This document shows, piece after piece, positions 63,001 to 64,000 of a stretch of 64,000 nucleotides of DNA. The notes beneath the pieces are model-generated. The model worked only from the letters and a program-made list of their open reading frames with translations, was not told the origin of the DNA and ran no database searches. A program made the translations under genes and the position numbers. The DNA is from BQJU01 sp965229635. Lineage in GTDB: Bacteria > Bacteroidota > Bacteroidia > Chitinophagales > Saprospiraceae. The stretch spans positions 2,914,001-2,978,000 of the forward strand of contig OZ245894.1 of assembly GCA_965229635.1 (NCBI GenBank), written 5' to 3'. How positions within the stretch are numbered: the first letter of the stretch is position 1; the number at the start of each line of letters is the position of its first letter.

Positions 63001-63078
63001 CTACCTGAGCTGGGTATTGATCGGGACATCTTCCCGAGAGCTCGTACCTTCATTTTTGGTGCAAATCTTGAATTTTAA
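60046..63078 (+). CDS. SusC/RagA-family TonB-linked outer-membrane protein
   Basis: SusC-type proteins are TonB-dependent barrels that import glycans or peptides with a SusD lipoprotein. The 1010-aa protein has a signal peptide (LVLFLGISMGAFAQ), a carboxypeptidase-regulatory-like domain (about 24-95, ISGVVTDAGTGEPLIGANIL), the plug (about 105-230, with LITGKVAGVQV and the SusC/RagA phrase PLYVIDGVPID), and the long beta-barrel ending in ARTFIFGANLEF. The ATG at 60046 gives a proper signal peptide, whereas a TTG 21 bp upstream does not. The SusD partner follows 32 bp later. The substrate cannot be read; no carbohydrase is visible before the window ends. Confidence 0.95.
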   Translation: MKLKLTTFLVLFLGISMGAFAQRTISGVVTDAGTGEPLIGANILVVGTSTGTITDFDGAYTLSVPEAAKQLEFSYTGYRPQTIDLTASDKVDVQMTAGELLEEVVIVGYGTVKKDDATGAVNAVTTEEFNKGAIVSPDQLITGKVAGVQVISNSGEPGGQSSIRIRGGTSVNANNEPLYVIDGVPIDNAAINPGGFQGGRNPLNFLNPEDIATFTVLKDASATAIYGSRGANGVILITTKTGKTGERPKLTYSTWVSVANAANTFEVLNAEQFRNVVTFAQPQNLELLGNADTDWQDEILQTAVGQNHNLSLMGGGESSNYRVSAGYLNQDGIVRTSNTERTNFAMNYTQRMLDDALKISFNLKGAYTKDRISPNGSIGTAISYNPTLPIFDPGSIFAGYYEYPLSVLNAGTNPVAELEQTQDFNQGFRGLGNVEVDYKLPFIEGLSAKVNLGFDVNKGERSRFLPSTVRFQLNSANPGEVRAENYTRRSSLMEAYLTYDRYIESIKSNLTFLGGYSYQDFNNAFPSYVANGLPNDFFGPNNPSGAVQLQVNNSVIENRLISFFGRVNFDIDNKYLITATVRRDGSSRFGPENRWGTFPSAALGWKISEEPFMAGISNTLSGLKLRLGWGITGNQDIGEYNYLARYRVGDGLAQYQFGDQYVTTLRPTAFDPGLKWEETQTINAGLDFEFLSGRFGGSIDVYKKTTDDLLFTVNVPAGTNLANRVLTNIGSLENTGIELALNGYVVDTRDFQWNLGFNVAFNQNEITKIDGSGDDFLGIQYGGIGGGTGTTIQVLREQNPVSSFFVYEHLLDSDGLPRDDQTDFNDDGALDLLDMYVDQNGDGVINESDRVIKENALPNAIYGLTSSMTYKGFDLNFTIRANTGNYVYNNVLSGGSALQNVTNRSAPPVNLLARGLLTNFEEPQFLSDYYLEDASFIRLDNITLGYNFSLSNKMKLRLYATGQNLLVLTEYTGIDPEIGNRATSGLPELGIDRDIFPRARTFIFGANLEF

Positions 63079-63110
63079 CGATTTTTCAGACCATATTAAA
63101 CTCAATAATA

Positions 63111-64000
63111 ATGATACGATATACTAAAATAATATTCATTTTCGCGGCGCTGGCCTTCTCGGCTTGTACTGATCTGGAGCTTACTCCACAAAGTGAAGCA
63201 GTGCCTGACGTAGTATTCCAGGATCCGGACTCTTACCGGCAATTCCTGGCAAAAATTTATGCTGGTTTAGCCACTACAGGCCAACAAGGACCTGCCGGAA
63301 GTGGCGACATCCAAGGTATTGATGAGGGGGTATCCTCTTATGTGCGGATGCTTTTCTATGCACAAGAACTTCCCACCGAGACTGCACAGGTTGGTTGGAA
63401 TGACCAGACCATCAAGGACTTTGCCTTTCATAGCTGGAACTCTGATGATCCCTTTATCGCAGGGTTGTATTACCGCCTGATGTACCAGGTTACCATTGCT
63501 AATGAATTTTTGAGAGAGTCAACGGAGGAAAAATTAACCAGCCGTGGCTTCTCTGATGAGATCAAAGACGAGGTGGCTACTTATCGCAATGAAGCCCGCT
63601 ACCTCAGAGCTTTGGCATACTGGCACGCTCTGGATCTGTTCCGTAATATTCCTTTTTTCACTGAGGAAGACGTACTTGGAGCAGAAGCTCCTGCTCAGGG
63701 TACACCACAGGAGATTTTTAGCTTCATTGAGTCTGAACTGCTGGCGATCGAAGGCAGCCTTCCGGGGCCAAAGCAAAATGACTATGCACGTGCCGACCAG
63801 GCTGCAGTGTGGGCGCTACTGGCCAAGATTTACCAAAATGCTTCCGTTTATATTGGTACGGATCGTTCAGCTGACTGTTTGACCTACAGCAGTAAGATCA
63901 TCGATTCGCAAGCTTACCAGCTGAATCCGGTATTCCGGAATAACTTCACAGCGGACAACCACCTTTCTCCGGAGTTTATCTTCCCGGTTGCTTTTGATGG
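63111..64000 (+). CDS. SusD/RagB-family nutrient-binding lipoprotein (cut by window end)
   Basis: SusD proteins cap the SusC channel and bind the substrate outside the cell. The reading frame from the ATG at 63111 is open to the window edge (about 296 codons; full proteins are usually 450-600 aa). It shows a lipoprotein signal MIRYTKIIFIFAALAFSAC with the lipobox Cys, then the SusD start TDLELTPQSEAVPD. Helical TPR-like pairs follow (YRNEARYLRALAYWHALDLF, then ADQAAVWALLAKIYQNASVY). It is directly downstream of its SusC and cotranscribed. The C-terminal part is outside the window. Confidence 0.94.
   Translation, partial: MIRYTKIIFIFAALAFSACTDLELTPQSEAVPDVVFQDPDSYRQFLAKIYAGLATTGQQGPAGSGDIQGIDEGVSSYVRMLFYAQELPTETAQVGWNDQTIKDFAFHSWNSDDPFIAGLYYRLMYQVTIANEFLRESTEEKLTSRGFSDEIKDEVATYRNEARYLRALAYWHALDLFRNIPFFTEEDVLGAEAPAQGTPQEIFSFIESELLAIEGSLPGPKQNDYARADQAAVWALLAKIYQNASVYIGTDRSADCLTYSSKIIDSQAYQLNPVFRNNFTADNHLSPEFIFPVAFD

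Overview
The window is chromosomal DNA of a Bacteroidota bacterium, most likely a member of the Saprospiria (Lewinella/Haliscomenobacter-like). This rests on type IX secretion (T9SS) C-terminal signals of both type A and type B, SprB-type adhesin repeats, a SusC/SusD pair, an HU-CCDC81/SPOR protein, an S16 protein with a long Glu/Ala tail, and promoters of the Bacteroidota form TTTG-N19-TAnnTTTG. The genus is inference. Apart from the SusD gene cut by the right edge, all called genes are intact.

Layout. (1) 76-6176: complete SUF iron-sulfur cluster operon sufBCDSE, a DUF59/MIP18 gene and a distal Rrf2 regulator with three cysteines. (2) 6185-16055: housekeeping genes (rpsP, an unknown 463-aa protein, an EI24/CysZ-like membrane protein) converge on a minus-strand unit hemL-histidine kinase-response regulator-Crp/Fnr-SDR; an HU/SPOR protein follows. 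This block is bracketed by a near-identical inverted repeat of about 0.37-0.40 kb. (3) 16086-25619: one giant T9SS type B adhesin (3177 aa) with 14 tandem repeats of about 54 residues. (4) 25954-30388: DUF177-rpmF, a RidA protein, trpS, a fumarylacetoacetase-family hydrolase, metK. (5) 31308-58219: a 27-kb island of secreted proteins, nearly all on the minus strand: an RlpA-like SPOR protein, a small dockerin-bearing protein, and seven large T9SS type A proteins. Six of these share one C-terminal module: a dockerin-like EF-hand pair split by a Trp-rich insert, a beta-domain with SWLG and DIALSR motifs, and a sorting tail. Five also carry clear upstream cohesin-like domains and one has a weaker match. 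Two paralogous cytosolic proteins of unknown function (485 and 481 aa) flank the last two large genes. (6) 60046-64000: start of a SusC/SusD glycan-uptake operon with a LacI-type palindrome upstream.

How it fits together. The SUF operon matures Fe-S proteins and is probably autoregulated by its Rrf2 protein. The secreted island looks like a family expanded by tandem duplication and homogenised by gene conversion: three genes share almost identical tails, two share a 3' untranslated cassette, and a small TA-flanked inverted-repeat element sits in a stop codon between two others. Cohesin-like and calcium-binding dockerin-like modules in the same exported chains suggest a calcium-dependent surface or matrix assembly. 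No carbohydrase domains were seen in these proteins, so a classical cellulosome is not supported.

No rRNA, tRNA, CRISPR array, complete insertion sequence or phage was recognised.
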